A stretch of DNA of 64,000 nt. It comes from Flavobacterium crassostreae (GTDB taxonomy: Bacteria; Bacteroidota; Bacteroidia; Flavobacteriales; Flavobacteriaceae). Below are positions 7,850 through 18,378 of this stretch, piece after piece. The notes under the pieces were generated by a model, which did no database searches, had not been told where the DNA came from, and saw only the letters and a program-made list of their open reading frames with translations. Position numbers and translations under genes: made by a program. The first letter of the stretch is position 1, and each line of letters starts with the position of its first letter. The stretch lies in the NCBI RefSeq assembly GCF_001831475.1, contig NZ_CP017688.1:124001-188000 (forward strand), given 5' to 3'.

Positions 7850-9802
7850 CTAATCCACATTATCATGCAAATACGAATTATTAGAACGCAATTGCAAATC
7901 GTTGTTACTATCGGTACCTACGGATATTCTGGAGTTGGTATTGTTGGCAGGGGTATTGGATACATCTATACCCAACCTTTTGTATGCTGGTTCTTTTTCG
8001 TATTCATCAACTTTAGAAACGTTATTGTGAAATTTATAATTGAACTCTTTTAATTTTTTTCTTCTTTCGTCTGCACGCAAACGCAAGGTTTCTTCAATGG
8101 TCATTTCCATAGGAGAAATTTCTTCCTTTTGAGAAGTGTCTCCCAAAGAGGTGTCGACTTGTTTCATTGTAATATTTAACTCCGCAGGTACTTCTTTTTC
8201 TACGTTTTTGGAAACAGGTTTGGAGGCCAATAATTCATTTTCAGCTTCCATGTATTCTTCTAAAGAATATTTAATGATACCGCTGTCTGACAATTCTGTT
8301 ACTGGCACAAAACTTACAGGTTGATTTACTTGGATCTCACGGGTTTCGTTGGTTAGTTCAAAAACCTCTGTGTCTTCTGTTTTTGTGACAGCGTTTGGAG
8401 TTGGCAACGGCAAATCAAACGAAAAAACAGTTTGTTCTTGCTGTTTAACTGGTGCTTCTGGCTCGGATTGTGGTCTCTCTGCTTGTTTAGGAGTACTAAT
8501 GGTGAAATCAAAATCGGTAGAAGGAGAAACAATCTCAAAGTCTACGTCTAAATTGTTTATAAATGCAGACATGGCCATCAGTTCTTCGTTACCAGCAACG
8601 GGAACTATTGGTTCTGGGGCTGCGGTAATTGGTTCCGATAAATCCTCTTCGTCTTCTATAAGGTCAAAAACAACTCTTTGATCTGGGTTGGATTTTGGGG
8701 TTTCGGTATGCAAATTAAACCCTGGAATTTCATTTTTGGTTAAATTGTAAACGCTTTTTTGTTCTTCTTCGAGGGTATGGATTATTTTTTTAGGTTCCGT
8801 ATTTACGATACCGTTTTGTTGTTCTATATCAAAACCAGTTGCAATAATGGTTACTGCTATGGCATCTCCTAGGGTTTCGTCTTCACCAACACCCATAATG
8901 ATATTAGCATTATGGCCTGCTTCGTTTTGTATGTGATCATTTATTTCACCAATTTCGTCTAATGTAATCTCATTAGAGCCAGAAACGATGAGCAACAATA
9001 CGTTTTTGGCACCGGTGATTTTATTATCATTTAACAAAGGTGAATCTAAGGCAGATATAATTGCTTCTTGGGCTCTGTTTTCGCCAGAAGACACCGAAGA
9101 CCCCATGATGGCAGTACCGCTATTAGACAACACTGTTTTTGCATCTCGTAAATCAATATTTTGAGTGTAGTGGTGTGTAATAACCTCGGCAATACCTCTA
9201 GAGGCAGTTGCCAAAACTTCATCTGCTTTTGAAAATCCTGCTTTAAAACCTAAGTTTCCGTACACTTCTCTTAATTTATTATTATTGATAATAATTAATG
9301 AGTCTACTTGTTTGCGTAATTTTTCTATTCCTATCTTGGCTTGTTCTTGACGCACTTTTCCTTCAAACAAAAAAGGAAGTGTTACAATACCTACGGTAAG
9401 AATTTCTCTTTCTTTGGCTAATTGTGCAATTACTGGTGCAGCTCCCGTACCGGTTCCACCACCCATTCCGGCGGTAATAAACACCATTTTGGTATTGCGA
9501 TCCAACATTTTTTCGATCTCAGAGATGCTCTCAATAGCGGACTGCTGCCCTACTTCGGGGTTTGCTCCTGCTCCAAGTCCTTCGGTTAGGTTTACTCCTA
9601 ATTGTATTTTGTTTGGAACGGCGCTACTTTGTAATGCTTGCGAGTCGGTGTTACAAACAATAAAGTCTACTCCTTTGATTCCTTGTTTGAACATGTGGTT
9701 TATTGCGTTGCTTCCGCCGCCACCGACACCTATTACTTTAATTACATTTGATTGGTTTTTTGGTAAATCAAATGAAATACTTCCAAATTCTGAGTTGCTC
9801 AT
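7850..9802 (-). CDS. ftsZ: cell division protein FtsZ
   Basis: 650 residues, longer than the roughly 380 of E. coli because of a long C-terminal region, as seen in flavobacteria. The tubulin-like GTPase core (about 15-330) has GVGGGGSNA (26-33), the tubulin signature GGGTGTG (114-120) and the NTDSQAL segment. From about 340 to 600 there is an acidic, proline-rich low-complexity linker, and a conserved-looking C-terminal peptide EPAYKRLGIDVSN lies near the end, a likely docking site for FtsA. FtsZ assembles the septal ring. It lies 59 bases after ftsA and is the last gene of the dcw cluster. Confidence 0.97.
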   Translation of the reverse strand: MSNSEFGSISFDLPKNQSNVIKVIGVGGGGSNAINHMFKQGIKGVDFIVCNTDSQALQSSAVPNKIQLGVNLTEGLGAGANPEVGQQSAIESISEIEKMLDRNTKMVFITAGMGGGTGTGAAPVIAQLAKEREILTVGIVTLPFLFEGKVRQEQAKIGIEKLRKQVDSLIIINNNKLREVYGNLGFKAGFSKADEVLATASRGIAEVITHHYTQNIDLRDAKTVLSNSGTAIMGSSVSSGENRAQEAIISALDSPLLNDNKITGAKNVLLLIVSGSNEITLDEIGEINDHIQNEAGHNANIIMGVGEDETLGDAIAVTIIATGFDIEQQNGIVNTEPKKIIHTLEEEQKSVYNLTKNEIPGFNLHTETPKSNPDQRVVFDLIEDEEDLSEPITAAPEPIVPVAGNEELMAMSAFINNLDVDFEIVSPSTDFDFTISTPKQAERPQSEPEAPVKQQEQTVFSFDLPLPTPNAVTKTEDTEVFELTNETREIQVNQPVSFVPVTELSDSGIIKYSLEEYMEAENELLASKPVSKNVEKEVPAELNITMKQVDTSLGDTSQKEEISPMEMTIEETLRLRADERRKKLKEFNYKFHNNVSKVDEYEKEPAYKRLGIDVSNTPANNTNSRISVGTDSNNDLQLRSNNSYLHDNVD

Positions 9803-9861
9803 CTTGTATTTGGTTTTTGATATTATTATAATTAATTATTTTATTTAATCGGACAGGTCCG

Positions 9862-11247
9862 TTACTCTGCGTTGTCTAAAAAATCTTTAATCTTATCTAC
9901 ATAACGATCAAAAAAAGATCGTTTTATTTTGTCTCCTGTAGATTCTTCTTTCTTTGCATTGTTATCATTTTCTTGTGCTGCCATTTCCTGTTCTTCTCTA
10001 TGCGCTAAAGTTTCTCTTGGAGTCACTGGAGCTTGATACACTGGTTTTGGCGGTACTATGGCATCTAACCTAACCGCACTGTTGGTTTTATTTTCAATAC
10101 TATTCATGACCAAACCTACTGCTGTGGCATACAACGGACTTGAAAATTGTTCGTCTGAGTCTCCTGCCAAGTGTTCGTTAGGATAGCCTATTCTGGTATC
10201 CATACCGGTGATATATTCTACCAATTGCTTGATATGTTTAAGCTCTGCGCCACCACCTGTGAGTACAATACCTGCTATTAATTTTTTACGAGGATCCTCA
10301 TGACCGTACGCTTTTATTTCTGTAAATACTTGCTCTACTATTTCTACTACACGAGCATGAATAATTTTGGACAAGTTTTTCAACGAAATTTCTTTAGGTT
10401 CTCTTCCTCTTAATCCTGGAATAGAAACAATTTCATTGTCTTTATTTTCGCCTGGCCAAGCAGATCCAAATTTTATTTTTAGTAACTCCGCTTGTTTTTC
10501 TATAATGGAGCAACCTTCTTTGATATCATCAGAGATCACATTTCCTCCAAATGGAATTACGGCGGTATGCCTGATTATTCCATCTTTAAAAATAGCCAAA
10601 TCGGTTGTTCCGCCTCCTATATCAATTAACGCAACTCCTGCCTCTTTTTCTTCTTGACTTAAAACAGCGTCCGAAGAAGCTAATGGCTCTAAGGTAAGCC
10701 CAGATAACTCAATACCAGAACTTTGTATGCATCTGCCTACGTTACGAATGGAGGATGCTTGGCCTACTACAACATGAAAACTAGCTTCCAACCTGCCACC
10801 ATACATCCCTATTGGTTCTTTAATCTCGGATTGCCCATCAATTTTAAATTCTTGCGGCAATACGTGTATTATTTCTTCTCCTGGCAACATGGCCAGTTTA
10901 TTTACTTGGTCTATTAATAGTTGGATATCTGCTCCACCGATAACTTCCTCTGGGTTGTTTCTGCTAATATAATCGGTGTGTTGTATGCTGCGGATATGCT
11001 GCCCTGCAATACCAACTACTACATCTTTGATTTTGTAACCAGAATTAATCTCTGCTTCTTGCAATGCCTGTTGTATGGACTGAATGGTTTGGGTAATGTT
11101 ATTTACTACACCTCTGGCTACACCCAAGCTCTTGGATTTGCCTACTCCTAGAATTTCTAGTTTTCCATATTCATTCTTTTTGCCTATCATGGCAACAATT
11201 TTGGTTGTCCCAATATCTAGACCCACTGCAATGTTCTCTTTTTCCAT
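9862..11247 (-). CDS. ftsA: cell division protein FtsA
   Basis: 461 residues. An actin-like ATPase that tethers FtsZ filaments to the membrane. Visible parts: phosphate-1 motif VGLDIGTTKIVAMIG (7-21), the SHS2-type 1C subdomain region (about 85-165), phosphate-2 motif ALIDIGGGTTDLAIF (about 205-220), the adenosine motif GIVLTGGGAELKHI (about 327-340), and a C-terminal basic amphipathic helix (KRSFFDRYVDKIKDFL) that fits the family's membrane-targeting sequence. It lies 7 bases after ftsQ and upstream of ftsZ, as expected for coordinated expression. Confidence 0.96.
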   Translation of the reverse strand: MEKENIAVGLDIGTTKIVAMIGKKNEYGKLEILGVGKSKSLGVARGVVNNITQTIQSIQQALQEAEINSGYKIKDVVVGIAGQHIRSIQHTDYISRNNPEEVIGGADIQLLIDQVNKLAMLPGEEIIHVLPQEFKIDGQSEIKEPIGMYGGRLEASFHVVVGQASSIRNVGRCIQSSGIELSGLTLEPLASSDAVLSQEEKEAGVALIDIGGGTTDLAIFKDGIIRHTAVIPFGGNVISDDIKEGCSIIEKQAELLKIKFGSAWPGENKDNEIVSIPGLRGREPKEISLKNLSKIIHARVVEIVEQVFTEIKAYGHEDPRKKLIAGIVLTGGGAELKHIKQLVEYITGMDTRIGYPNEHLAGDSDEQFSSPLYATAVGLVMNSIENKTNSAVRLDAIVPPKPVYQAPVTPRETLAHREEQEMAAQENDNNAKKEESTGDKIKRSFFDRYVDKIKDFLDNAE

Positions 11248-11254
11248 TATCTAT

Positions 11255-11977
11255 TTATTTAGTGCAAACTACTTGTTTTGTAAATCTGAGATCAATTTTT
11301 TTATAGTTATATAACGAATTGTCTAAAACTGCTTTCTGAAAAAAAGCTTTGTAATCCTGAAATTTGCGTTCTACATTAACTGTAGTCCCAAAATCTATTT
11401 GATAATCAAAGTTTCTGTTAAACATTTTTAAACTCCCGTTAGGCATAATTTGAATGGCTATGATGTTTTTTTTTAAAAAATCATCGTCATAAATCCTGCG
11501 AAACAAATCCATTAATGCTTCGTTATTTTTTTTATTTATCACTCCCGAAACAAGCGGAACTCTTGCTGTAAAATTGTTAGACAACGGCATTTTGGTCCCT
11601 TTATAATCCATATAAAAGGAGTTATTTCCGTCCAAAACACGCACTATCGGAGTCTTTTGTATGACAACTGCCTTAAGCACGCCGTCAATACTCACAGACA
11701 CCTCTGACTGCTCTATGCTATGGTTAGAGTTGAGTGCTTTTTCTAGCGTATTCAAATCTAAGCTAACTTTTTGGATAGCAGAAGCACTAGCTTTACTTTC
11801 TATCAACAATTTATTAACCACCTCTTTTTTCAAAAAAAGGGCATTATCTCCTTCAAAAACAACCACGGATTTGATGAGTTTTCTGTTTTCATTTCGCTTT
11901 GAAGTAAAGGAAAACAAAAAAAGCACCAGTACTACCATAAGCAATAACCTGCTGTTTGTCCAGTTAATCATTTTCAT
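11255..11977 (-). CDS. ftsQ: cell division protein FtsQ/DivIB
   Basis: 240 residues. A short cytoplasmic start, one membrane segment (about 9-24, LLLMVVLVLFLFSF) and a periplasmic part with POTRA-like and FtsQ domains, consistent with the divisome scaffold that links FtsA/FtsW side components to FtsL. Sequence conservation in this family is low; the call rests on topology, size and position between murC and ftsA. It overlaps the end of murC by 14 bases; Met1 or Met3 could be the start. Confidence 0.88.
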   Translation of the reverse strand: MKMINWTNSRLLLMVVLVLFLFSFTSKRNENRKLIKSVVVFEGDNALFLKKEVVNKLLIESKASASAIQKVSLDLNTLEKALNSNHSIEQSEVSVSIDGVLKAVVIQKTPIVRVLDGNNSFYMDYKGTKMPLSNNFTARVPLVSGVINKKNNEALMDLFRRIYDDDFLKKNIIAIQIMPNGSLKMFNRNFDYQIDFGTTVNVERKFQDYKAFFQKAVLDNSLYNYKKIDLRFTKQVVCTK

Positions 11978-13325
11978 GTAATGCTTCTTTTATAATGCTT
12001 ACTATTTCTCCTATATCTCCAGCTCCTATGGTTACAACAACTGCTGCATCACTGGCAAGAATTGTAGGCACTACTTCATTTTTTAAAATTATTTTTTTAT
12101 CCTCATTGGTCATCTTATCTAATAACCAAGCAGAGGTAATTCCCTCTATAGGCAACTCCCTTGCTGGATAAATATCTAATAAAGCAACTTGGTCAAAATT
12201 AGAAAGACTCCTTGCAAAATCTTCGGCAAAATCTCTGGTCCTACTAAACAAGTGAGGCTGAAAAATCGCTAAGACTTTTTTGTCTGGATACAACTCTCTC
12301 ACAGCTTGATGCACCGCATCAATCTCTGTGGGATGGTGTGCATAGTCATCAATATAAACCCTGTTTTTAGATTTATACTGGTACGAAAACCGTCTTTTTA
12401 TTCCTTTAAATGACTGCAACGCTTTTGCAATAGCCTCGGTTGGGGTACCGAATGTTTTTGCCATAGCAATTGCCATCATGGCATTCATTAAATTATGCTT
12501 GCCTGGAAGTCCAAAACGAAAATCTTTTAGGATCTCAGTAGGTGTCTGGACATCAAACAGGTAAATTCCTTCTTCTATACGTATATTAAATGCTTTATAA
12601 TCTGCTATTTGGTTTACTGCAACAGTTCTTCCTTTTAGGGGCAAATCATTGGTGATAAACAAGTTGTCTTTGGATGCTATCTTGGATGCAAAGGCTACAA
12701 AAGAGGCCTCAATGGCATCGCTCGTACCGTATATATCCAAGTGGTCTGCATCCATTGAGGTTACACACGCAATATCCGGGTGCAAATGTAAGAAAGAACG
12801 ATCGAATTCATCGGCTTCTACCACAGTAATTTTTGTTCCATTACCAATTAAATTAGAATTATAATTCTCCACTACTCCTCCAATAAATGCAGTTACGTCA
12901 GCACCAGATTCATACAATATATGACCTAGAATTCCGGAGGTTGTTGTTTTGCCATGCGTTCCTGCAACGGCAAAGCAAAAGCTGTCTTTGGTTATCCAAC
13001 CCAAAACCTCGGCTCTTTTTTGAACATAGTAGTGGTTTTGCAAAAAATAATTCCACTCTGTATGTGCCTTAGGTACCGCAGGAGTGGTAACCACCAAGGT
13101 AGTCTCTGCAGTAAAATTAACTGGAATCAAGGCTATATTGTCTTCAAAATGAATGGAAATCCCGCTTTGTACCAACGCATCGGTTAATGCGGTTGGTGTT
13201 TTATCATAACCCGCAACTTGCTTGCCGAGGTTTTTAAAATAACGCGCTAGGTTACTCATACCGATTCCACCGATTCCTATAAAATAAACGTGATGTATAG
13301 TGTCTAAATTCATTTTTGTTTGCAT
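11964..13325 (-). CDS. murC: UDP-N-acetylmuramate--L-alanine ligase
   Basis: 453 residues, normal length. It adds the first amino acid, L-alanine, to UDP-MurNAc in the cytoplasm. Motifs: N-terminal Rossmann loop FIGIGGIGMSNLARY, the ATP-binding loop AGTHGKTTTSG (about 117-127), the carbamylated-lysine/metal region and EADEFDRSFL, then IDDYAHHPTEI, the hallmark of MurC, around residue 322. It lies between murG (11 bases) and ftsQ (14-base overlap). The start may be Met5 (MNLDTIHHVYF) rather than Met1. Confidence 0.96.
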   Translation of the reverse strand: MQTKMNLDTIHHVYFIGIGGIGMSNLARYFKNLGKQVAGYDKTPTALTDALVQSGISIHFEDNIALIPVNFTAETTLVVTTPAVPKAHTEWNYFLQNHYYVQKRAEVLGWITKDSFCFAVAGTHGKTTTSGILGHILYESGADVTAFIGGVVENYNSNLIGNGTKITVVEADEFDRSFLHLHPDIACVTSMDADHLDIYGTSDAIEASFVAFASKIASKDNLFITNDLPLKGRTVAVNQIADYKAFNIRIEEGIYLFDVQTPTEILKDFRFGLPGKHNLMNAMMAIAMAKTFGTPTEAIAKALQSFKGIKRRFSYQYKSKNRVYIDDYAHHPTEIDAVHQAVRELYPDKKVLAIFQPHLFSRTRDFAEDFARSLSNFDQVALLDIYPARELPIEGITSAWLLDKMTNEDKKIILKNEVVPTILASDAAVVVTIGAGDIGEIVSIIKEALHEND

Positions 13326-13336
13326 GTATACTTAAT

Positions 13337-14428
13337 TTATTTTTGAAGCAGTTTTACTATTTCGGCAACAATCTCTTTGGTAGCATTTGGTTTAGCCAAA
13401 GCCTTGCAATTTTGACTCAATTGTTTTTGCTTGACGGAATCCAACAACAGTTCTTTAAAAACCAATGCAAATACCGCATCCAACTCGTGTTCTTTTACTA
13501 TAATTGCGCCTTTTTGGCTGGCAATTGCCTGTGCGTTTTTGGTTTGATGGTCTTCGGCTACATTAGGAGAAGGAATAAAAATCACTGGTTTTCCTACGAT
13601 ACATAGTTCTGATACCGAGGAAGCTCCTGCTCTAGAGATAATAATATCTGCTGCTGCATAGACATAATCCATTTTTTCAATAAACGGAACTACCTGTACG
13701 TTGGTGCCATTGTGTTTTTTGTATTCTTCAAAATACAGCGTACCACACTGCCAAATTACTTGCACATTTTGAGATAAAATGGTCGGTAATTCTTTTTCTA
13801 ATAATTGATTTATTCGTCTAGAACCTAAACTTCCACCAAGCACTAGCAAGGTTTTTTTGCTAGTATCTAAAGCAAAGTAAGCAGATGCTGCTTCTCTTTT
13901 TTGGGTTATTGCAATTAAATCTTGACGAACAGGGTTGCCCGTTAAACGAATTTTTTCTTTTACAAAAAAACGTTCTAAATTTTCATAGGCAACACATATT
14001 ATGTTTGCTTTTTTGCCTAAAAGCTTGTTTGTTATTCCTGGATACGAATTTTGCTCTTGTATAACGGTCGGAATATTCATCATCGCTGCCATTTGCAATA
14101 GCGGCCCACTGGCAAAACCTCCTGTTCCGATAACTACATTGGGCTGAAATTCTCTAATAATTTTTCTTGATTTCCATAAGCTATCCAATAGTTTGAATGG
14201 AAACATGGCGTTTTTTAAATTGATTTGACGTTGCAAGCCAGAGATCCACAAGCCTTTTATGGCATATCCAGCTTGGGGCACTTTTTGCATTTCCATTTTG
14301 TCTTGAGCGCCTACAAATAAAAATGTAGCGTCCGGAAAACGCAGTTTTAATTCATTGGCAATAGCAATGGCTGGATAGATATGCCCTCCTGTGCCGCCGC
14401 CGCTTAATATGAATTTGTATTTTGCCAT
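13337..14428 (-). CDS. murG: UDP-GlcNAc--lipid I N-acetylglucosaminyltransferase
   Basis: 363 residues. A GT-B fold enzyme on the inner face of the membrane that converts lipid I to lipid II. Signature loops: [16 protein letters not shown] (9-24), [12 protein letters not shown] (about 100), GNPVRQD (about 163), [10 protein letters not shown] (about 191) and the donor-site region [10 protein letters not shown] (about 267) followed by [15 protein letters not shown]. The order ftsW-murG-murC is typical. Confidence 0.97.
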   Translation of the reverse strand: MAKYKFILSGGGTGGHIYPAIAIANELKLRFPDATFLFVGAQDKMEMQKVPQAGYAIKGLWISGLQRQINLKNAMFPFKLLDSLWKSRKIIREFQPNVVIGTGGFASGPLLQMAAMMNIPTVIQEQNSYPGITNKLLGKKANIICVAYENLERFFVKEKIRLTGNPVRQDLIAITQKREAASAYFALDTSKKTLLVLGGSLGSRRINQLLEKELPTILSQNVQVIWQCGTLYFEEYKKHNGTNVQVVPFIEKMDYVYAAADIIISRAGASSVSELCIVGKPVIFIPSPNVAEDHQTKNAQAIASQKGAIIVKEHELDAVFALVFKELLLDSVKQKQLSQNCKALAKPNATKEIVAEIVKLLQK

Positions 14429-14454
14429 CTTAATTTTGTTGTTCTTAATTCTAT

Positions 14455-15774
14455 TTATTTTCCAAAAACCGCTTCCATAGGGTTTGCTGCTTTGTCTTCT
14501 ATGGAGTGGGTTTGTTCTAAATTACCATCTCCATCTTGTTCTGGAACATCTTCTAATTCACTTGCTAGTTGCTGGTCTATCACTCTCTGTAGTGCTTCTT
14601 CTCTTTTGGCAGCTTCTTTTTGTTCTTCTATAATTTCGTCCTCTTTTTTGGTAACGCTTATAATTATTCCTAATGCAAAGCAGGTCATCCAAATAGAACT
14701 ACCTCCACTACTAATCAAAGGTAAGGTTTGTCCGGTTACTGGCAATAATTCTACTGCAACTGCCATATTAATCATAGCCTGAAATATCATAGGAAAACCA
14801 AGCCCCACTACTACTAACTTACCAAAAAGCGTGCTTGCTTTGTGAGAAGCTATAACAAATCTAAAAAAGAGTAACAGATACAACCCTAAAACTCCTAAAC
14901 CGCCAATTAAGCCATATTCTTCGACAATTATGGCATAAATAAAATCCGAAGAAGATTGAGGCAAAAAGTTCTTTTGCACACTTTTTCCTGGGCCAAGGCC
15001 GTAAATTTTGCCCGAAGCAATGGCTATTTTTGCTTTTTCAATCTGATAATCGTCTTCATCTGGTTTGTCAGTGGTAAAATTCTCTATCCTGCTGCCCCAA
15101 GTACTTACTCTGCTAAAGAATCTAGAATCTGGAAATGCTTTGGCAATCAAAATAAAAAAAGCAAACAATACGATTGCAGAACCAATTATTAAAGCCGTAA
15201 ATTTTATGGGATACTTACCCACAAACACCAACATAATTACCATCGAAAAAATAAGTGCCGTGGTAGAGAAGTTGGCGGGCAAAATCATAGCTAATGTAAC
15301 AAACACCGGCCCCCAAAGCTCTTTTAATGAAGCTTTAAAATCTATTGGCTCGGATCTGTTTTTAGACAAATACCTAGCCACATACAAAAACAACACCAGG
15401 GATGCCAATGTAGAGGTTTGAAACGTAATTCCTACAAAAGGTATTTGGATCCAGCGGCTTGCATTTGCTCCTGCAATAACGGTTCCTTTGACTAAGGTGT
15501 AGGCCAACAAGAGCCATACAACTGGCAAGGCAATTTTAGATATTCCTCTAAAATAATGGTAGGGTATTTTATGTACTAAATAAATAATCAAAAAACCAAT
15601 ACATATATGCGCTAGGTGCTTGACTAAGTAGCCTAACGTATTACCTGTTCCGTGCCCCAAGTAGGCTAAATTGCTACTGGCACTAAAAACAGGCATAAAA
15701 GAAAACAGTGCTAATAAGGCCACAAATGACCAAATAACCTTGTCTCCTTTTAAATTTTTAATTAGTTGTTTCAT
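14455..15774 (-). CDS. ftsW: septal peptidoglycan polymerase FtsW
   Basis: 439 residues of the SEDS family, with about ten hydrophobic segments and a charged cytoplasmic tail (about 375-439) rich in Glu and Gln. Family features: the GASRWIQIP segment (about 103), [23 protein letters not shown] (about 268-290) and [12 protein letters not shown] (about 355) near the end. FtsW polymerises lipid II glycan strands together with FtsI. It sits between murD and murG on the same strand. Confidence 0.95.
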   Translation of the reverse strand: MKQLIKNLKGDKVIWSFVALLALFSFMPVFSASSNLAYLGHGTGNTLGYLVKHLAHICIGFLIIYLVHKIPYHYFRGISKIALPVVWLLLAYTLVKGTVIAGANASRWIQIPFVGITFQTSTLASLVLFLYVARYLSKNRSEPIDFKASLKELWGPVFVTLAMILPANFSTTALIFSMVIMLVFVGKYPIKFTALIIGSAIVLFAFFILIAKAFPDSRFFSRVSTWGSRIENFTTDKPDEDDYQIEKAKIAIASGKIYGLGPGKSVQKNFLPQSSSDFIYAIIVEEYGLIGGLGVLGLYLLLFFRFVIASHKASTLFGKLVVVGLGFPMIFQAMINMAVAVELLPVTGQTLPLISSGGSSIWMTCFALGIIISVTKKEDEIIEEQKEAAKREEALQRVIDQQLASELEDVPEQDGDGNLEQTHSIEDKAANPMEAVFGK

Positions 15775-15809
15775 TTTTTATTTTAAAAATTTAGATTACA
15801 AATCTAAAA

Positions 15810-17141
15810 TTATAAATTTTGTACTGCTTGTTTGAATTGGTTCCCTCGGTCTTCGTAGTTTTCAAACAAATCAAAACTAGCACAGGCTGGCGATAACAAA
15901 ACGGCATCTCCTTTTTCGGTCAATCGTTGTGCCAATTTTACGGCATCTTGCATGGTATTTGCTTCAATCATAACGTCTACAACGGTGCCAAATGCGTCAA
16001 TTATTTTTTTGTTATCGATACCTAAACAAACAATTGCTTTTACTTTTTCGCGCACTAAAGACATTAGCTCGTTATAATCGTTTCCTTTGTCTACGCCTCC
16101 TACTATCCATACTGTTGGCGCATTCATGCTATCTAATGCAAAGAAGGTAGCGTTTACATTGGTAGCTTTGGAATCATTAATATATTGTACGTTCTGTATT
16201 TTAAGCACATTCTCTAAACGGTGCTCCACTCCTTGAAAATTAGATAAACTCTCTCGGATTGTTGCTTTTCTAATTTGCATCAATTTTGCTACAGATGTTG
16301 CCGCCATTGCATTTTTCATATTATGTTTACCCTCTAAGGCAATCGTCTCTGTTTCTATTGTAAAATCGTCTTGATTTATTGCTACTTTCATGATGTTGTC
16401 TTTTATATAGGCGCCTTCTTCAAAGGTTTTTGTTAATGAAAAAGGAATTAATTTTGCTCTTGTTTTATTGTTTTGTAACCATGTGGTGATGGCTGGATCA
16501 TCGGCGTCATAAATCAGATAATCTTCTTCGGTTTGGTTTTTGGTTATTCTAAACTTTGAATCAATATAGTTTTCATATTTATATTCGTACCGATCCAAAT
16601 GATCCGGACTAATATTGGTTATTATGGCTATATGTGGCTTATAATCGATAATGCCGTCTAGCTGAAAACTGCTTAATTCTAAAACATAGGAATCATAATT
16701 AGCCTCGGCTACTTGCCATGCAAAACTCTTTCCTATATTTCCTGCCAAACCTACATTTAAACCTGCGGATTGTAACAAGTGGTATGCCAGCATGGTTGTG
16801 GTAGTTTTGCCGTTGCTACCCGTAATTCCAATTGTGGTTGCTTTTGTAAAAGGAGCTGCAAATTCTATTTCAGAAATCACAGGAATACCTTGGGCAACTA
16901 GCTTTTTTACAATTGCTACTTTTTCTGGAATACCAGGGCTTTTCATCACCACGGTAGCGTTTAGAATTTTAGCTTCGGTATGCTGCTCTTCTTCCCATTC
17001 TATTGCATTATCGGTAAGAACTTGTTTGTAGCTATCTTTTATTTTTCCAAAATCCGACACAAAAACTTCGTATCCTTTTTGCTGACCCAAAATAGCGGTT
17101 CCAACACCACTTTCTCCTGCTCCTAAGACTACTAATCTCAT
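15810..17141 (-). CDS. murD: UDP-N-acetylmuramoylalanine--D-glutamate ligase
   Basis: 443 residues. It adds D-glutamate to UDP-MurNAc-L-Ala. Motifs: N-terminal LGAGESGVG, the ATP loop ITGSNGKTTTTM (about 107-118), LELSSFQLDG (about 155), the HLDRY segment with metal-binding His (about 185), HRLENV and NDSKATNVNAT in the C-terminal domain, and LSPACASFDLFENYEDRG near the end, which is diagnostic of MurD. Only one base separates it from mraY, indicating tight coupling. Confidence 0.97.
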   Translation of the reverse strand: MRLVVLGAGESGVGTAILGQQKGYEVFVSDFGKIKDSYKQVLTDNAIEWEEEQHTEAKILNATVVMKSPGIPEKVAIVKKLVAQGIPVISEIEFAAPFTKATTIGITGSNGKTTTTMLAYHLLQSAGLNVGLAGNIGKSFAWQVAEANYDSYVLELSSFQLDGIIDYKPHIAIITNISPDHLDRYEYKYENYIDSKFRITKNQTEEDYLIYDADDPAITTWLQNNKTRAKLIPFSLTKTFEEGAYIKDNIMKVAINQDDFTIETETIALEGKHNMKNAMAATSVAKLMQIRKATIRESLSNFQGVEHRLENVLKIQNVQYINDSKATNVNATFFALDSMNAPTVWIVGGVDKGNDYNELMSLVREKVKAIVCLGIDNKKIIDAFGTVVDVMIEANTMQDAVKLAQRLTEKGDAVLLSPACASFDLFENYEDRGNQFKQAVQNL

Positions 17142-17142
17142 A

Positions 17143-18372
17143 TTATCTTAATTTTAGTGTAACAATGGATAGGATGGCCAACATGATGGCAACAATCCAA
17201 AACCGAGTGACAATCTTGCTTTCATGATAGCCTTTCTTTTGATAATGATGGTGCAAGGGAGACATTAAAAATATTCTTCGTCCTTCTCCAAAGCGTTTTT
17301 TGGTATATTTAAAATAACTTACTTGTAGCACTACGGATAAATTTTCTACCAGAAAAATCCCACACAATAACGGAATCAACATTTCTTTTCTTACTGCAAT
17401 GGCCAGAACGGCAATAATTCCTCCAATGGTTAAACTACCGGTATCTCCCATAAAAACCGAAGCTGGATAGGAGTTGTACCACAAAAACCCAATTAAAGCC
17501 CCTACAAATGCCGCAATAAATACGGTCATTTCGCCAGAATTAGGAATGTACATGATATTTAAGTAATTGGAAAAAATAATATTTCCAGAGACAAAAGTAA
17601 AAATCCCCAATGCCAAAACAGATACAGCAGATGTTCCTGCTGCTAAACCATCGATACCATCGGTAAGGTTGGCACCATTTGAAACAGCAGTGATAATAAA
17701 AATAACTATCGGTATAAAAACCAACCAAGCCCATTTTTGGTATCCTTCTCCGGTCCAGGCTACTAATTCTGCGTAGTCAAATTCGTTATTTTTAAAAAAC
17801 GGAATGGTGGTTGCTGTAGATTTTTCTTCGACTGGAGCAGGACTAATAACATAGCCTGAAGTTACTTTAAAAACATCTGTTTTGCCGGTATCTGTCCTAA
17901 CGGTTACTCCTGGATGAAAATACAGTACCGTACCTACAATTAAACCCAAGCCTACTTGTCCAAATACCTTAAAAATTCCTTTAAGCCCTTGTTTGTCTTT
18001 TTTAAAAATCTTGATATAATCATCTACAAATCCAATGGTTCCCATCCAGAGTGTGGTTACAATTAACAAAACAATATAAATGTTATGTAATTTTGCAAAC
18101 AATAAAACCGGAACTAGCGTGGCAAAAATAATGATCAAACCTCCCATGGTAGGTGTGCCTGCTTTTTCATTTTGTCCGGCCAATCCTAACTCTCTAACGG
18201 TTTCACCTACTTGTTGGTTTTGTAAAAACCGAATGATTCTTTTTCCATAAATGGTAGATAACAGCAAGGAAAGCATAAATGCTATTGCAGATCTAAAGGT
18301 GATGTACTGAAATACTCCAGCTCCAGATAGATTTAATATTTTGTCTAAATATTCAAATAAATAATACAGCAT
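17143..18372 (-). CDS. mraY: phospho-MurNAc-pentapeptide translocase
   Basis: 409 residues, about 50 longer than E. coli MraY. It transfers phospho-MurNAc-pentapeptide to undecaprenyl phosphate to form lipid I in the inner membrane. Motifs: GTPTMGGL (about 72), [13 protein letters not shown] (about 115-127, catalytic Asp pair), [12 protein letters not shown] (about 235), MGDTGSL (about 310) and [12 protein letters not shown] (about 373). The extra length is a hydrophilic insertion at about 150-215 between membrane segments, a region that varies in Bacteroidetes. Confidence 0.96.
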   Translation of the reverse strand: MLYYLFEYLDKILNLSGAGVFQYITFRSAIAFMLSLLLSTIYGKRIIRFLQNQQVGETVRELGLAGQNEKAGTPTMGGLIIIFATLVPVLLFAKLHNIYIVLLIVTTLWMGTIGFVDDYIKIFKKDKQGLKGIFKVFGQVGLGLIVGTVLYFHPGVTVRTDTGKTDVFKVTSGYVISPAPVEEKSTATTIPFFKNNEFDYAELVAWTGEGYQKWAWLVFIPIVIFIITAVSNGANLTDGIDGLAAGTSAVSVLALGIFTFVSGNIIFSNYLNIMYIPNSGEMTVFIAAFVGALIGFLWYNSYPASVFMGDTGSLTIGGIIAVLAIAVRKEMLIPLLCGIFLVENLSVVLQVSYFKYTKKRFGEGRRIFLMSPLHHHYQKKGYHESKIVTRFWIVAIMLAILSIVTLKLR

Positions 18373-18378
18373 GTTTTA

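Noticed and set aside
9414..9848. 144-codon plus-strand frame over the ftsZ 5' part
   Set aside because: Antisense to the conserved FtsZ GTPase core; proline/alanine-rich product typical of a shadow frame.
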